Assembly: GCA_027024125.1 (NCBI GenBank)
Contig: JALVSV010000229.1
Coordinates: forward strand, 1-5,360
DNA: 5,360 nt
From: Methylothermaceae bacterium
Lineage (GTDB): Bacteria; Pseudomonadota; Gammaproteobacteria; Methylococcales; Methylothermaceae
Reading direction: 5' to 3'
The translations under genes and the position numbers were made by a program. Shown piece by piece: positions 4,838-5,360 of the stretch (positions are counted from its first letter, which is position 1; each line of letters starts with the position of its first letter). A model generated the notes under the pieces. That model was not told the origin of the DNA. It made no database searches and saw nothing but the letters and a program-made list of their open reading frames with translations.

Positions 4838-5360
4838 ATGAGCTACCAGGCCCTGGCCCGCAAATGGCGCCCCCGCCGTTTTTTCGAGATCACCGGACAG
4901 GCCCACGTTGTCAGGGCGTTGCGTAATGCCCTGATCCACGACCGTGTCCATCACGCTTACCTGTTCACTGGTACCCGGGGGGTGGGCAAGACCACCATTG
5001 CCAGAATTCTTGCCAAGGCCCTCAATTGTGGCGCCCTTGATGCCGGTGAGCCCTGTGGTCGCTGCGAGGTTTGCGTGGCAGTGGATGAGGGGCGTTTTGC
5101 TGACTTGATCGAGGTGGATGCCGCTTCGCGTACCCGGGTCGAAGATACCCGCGAGCTTTTGGAAAATGCCCAATATGCCCCCACGAGCGGACGTTACAAG
5201 ATCTATTTGATCGACGAAGTGCATATGCTTTCAGGGCATAGTTTCAATGCCCTTTTGAAGACCCTGGAAGAACCGCCTCCTCATGTGAAGTTTCTGCTCG
5301 CCACCACCGATCCCCAGAAGATCCCTGTCACGGTATTGTCGCGTTGCCTGCAGTTCAACC
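4838..5360 (+). CDS. dnaX: DNA polymerase III subunits gamma/tau, N-terminal part
   Basis: This is the first 174 codons of DnaX, running off the window end. DnaX is the AAA+ motor of the clamp loader, which opens and loads the beta clamp at primer-template junctions; the tau form also ties the polymerase cores to DnaB helicase. The start is MSYQALARKWRP, the near-universal DnaX N-terminus. Then come Walker A GTRGVGKT (45-52), the zinc-binding cysteines C64, C73, C76 and C79, LIEVDAASRTRVEDTR (90-105), Walker B LIDEVHM (124-130; D126, E127), ALLKTLEEPP (138-147), sensor-1 region LLATTDP (153-159) and the SRC motif with the arginine finger R169. AGG at 4827-4829 is a modest ribosome site 8 nt from the ATG. 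The C-terminal part and any frameshift site producing gamma are beyond the window. Confidence 0.98.
   Translation, partial: MSYQALARKWRPRRFFEITGQAHVVRALRNALIHDRVHHAYLFTGTRGVGKTTIARILAKALNCGALDAGEPCGRCEVCVAVDEGRFADLIEVDAASRTRVEDTRELLENAQYAPTSGRYKIYLIDEVHMLSGHSFNALLKTLEEPPPHVKFLLATTDPQKIPVTVLSRCLQFN

Overview
The window looks like ordinary chromosomal core DNA from a non-enteric gammaproteobacterium. The reasons are the gene order mtaD-ubiG-mupP-yciK (the order I recall from Pseudomonas and relatives), a bacterial 4.5S RNA placed directly upstream of dnaX, and protein motifs of gammaproteobacterial type. Genus cannot be fixed from the sequence alone. All recognisable genes lie on the + strand, and I see no mobile element, CRISPR array, tRNA or phage gene.

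Positions 1-3370 are a tightly packed operon-like block of five genes: the 3' part of an MTA/SAH deaminase (mtaD), ubiG (ubiquinone O-methyltransferase), a HAD phosphatase of MupP/Gph type, a YciK-like short-chain dehydrogenase, and sufT (Fe-S cluster assembly factor). The first three junctions are ATGA stop/start overlaps and the fourth is an overlap of about 20 nt, so translation is probably coupled throughout. One functional link is plausible: UbiG releases S-adenosylhomocysteine, which MtaD-type enzymes can deaminate. The other members look like housekeeping genes carried together.

Positions 3371-3668 are intergenic. Two hairpins flank a G-free, C-rich tract just after sufT (a possible Rho-type 3' end). 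They are followed by an AT-richer stretch with a good sigma-54-type promoter match ahead of a diguanylate cyclase gene (3669-4559). That protein has a poorly conserved N-terminal sensor-like region, a complete GGEEF active site and an intact RxxD inhibitory site.

Positions 4560-4837 hold the signal recognition particle RNA gene (ffs, about 4700-4813) with a sigma-70-like promoter and a short hairpin in its presumed leader. The window ends inside dnaX (from 4838), whose N-terminal ATPase and zinc modules are intact.

I found no new multi-gene system. The items most worth a second look are the sigma-54-like promoter of the cyclase, three motif substitutions in the YciK-like dehydrogenase, the hairpin in the ffs leader, and sufT sitting in this operon rather than beside suf genes.
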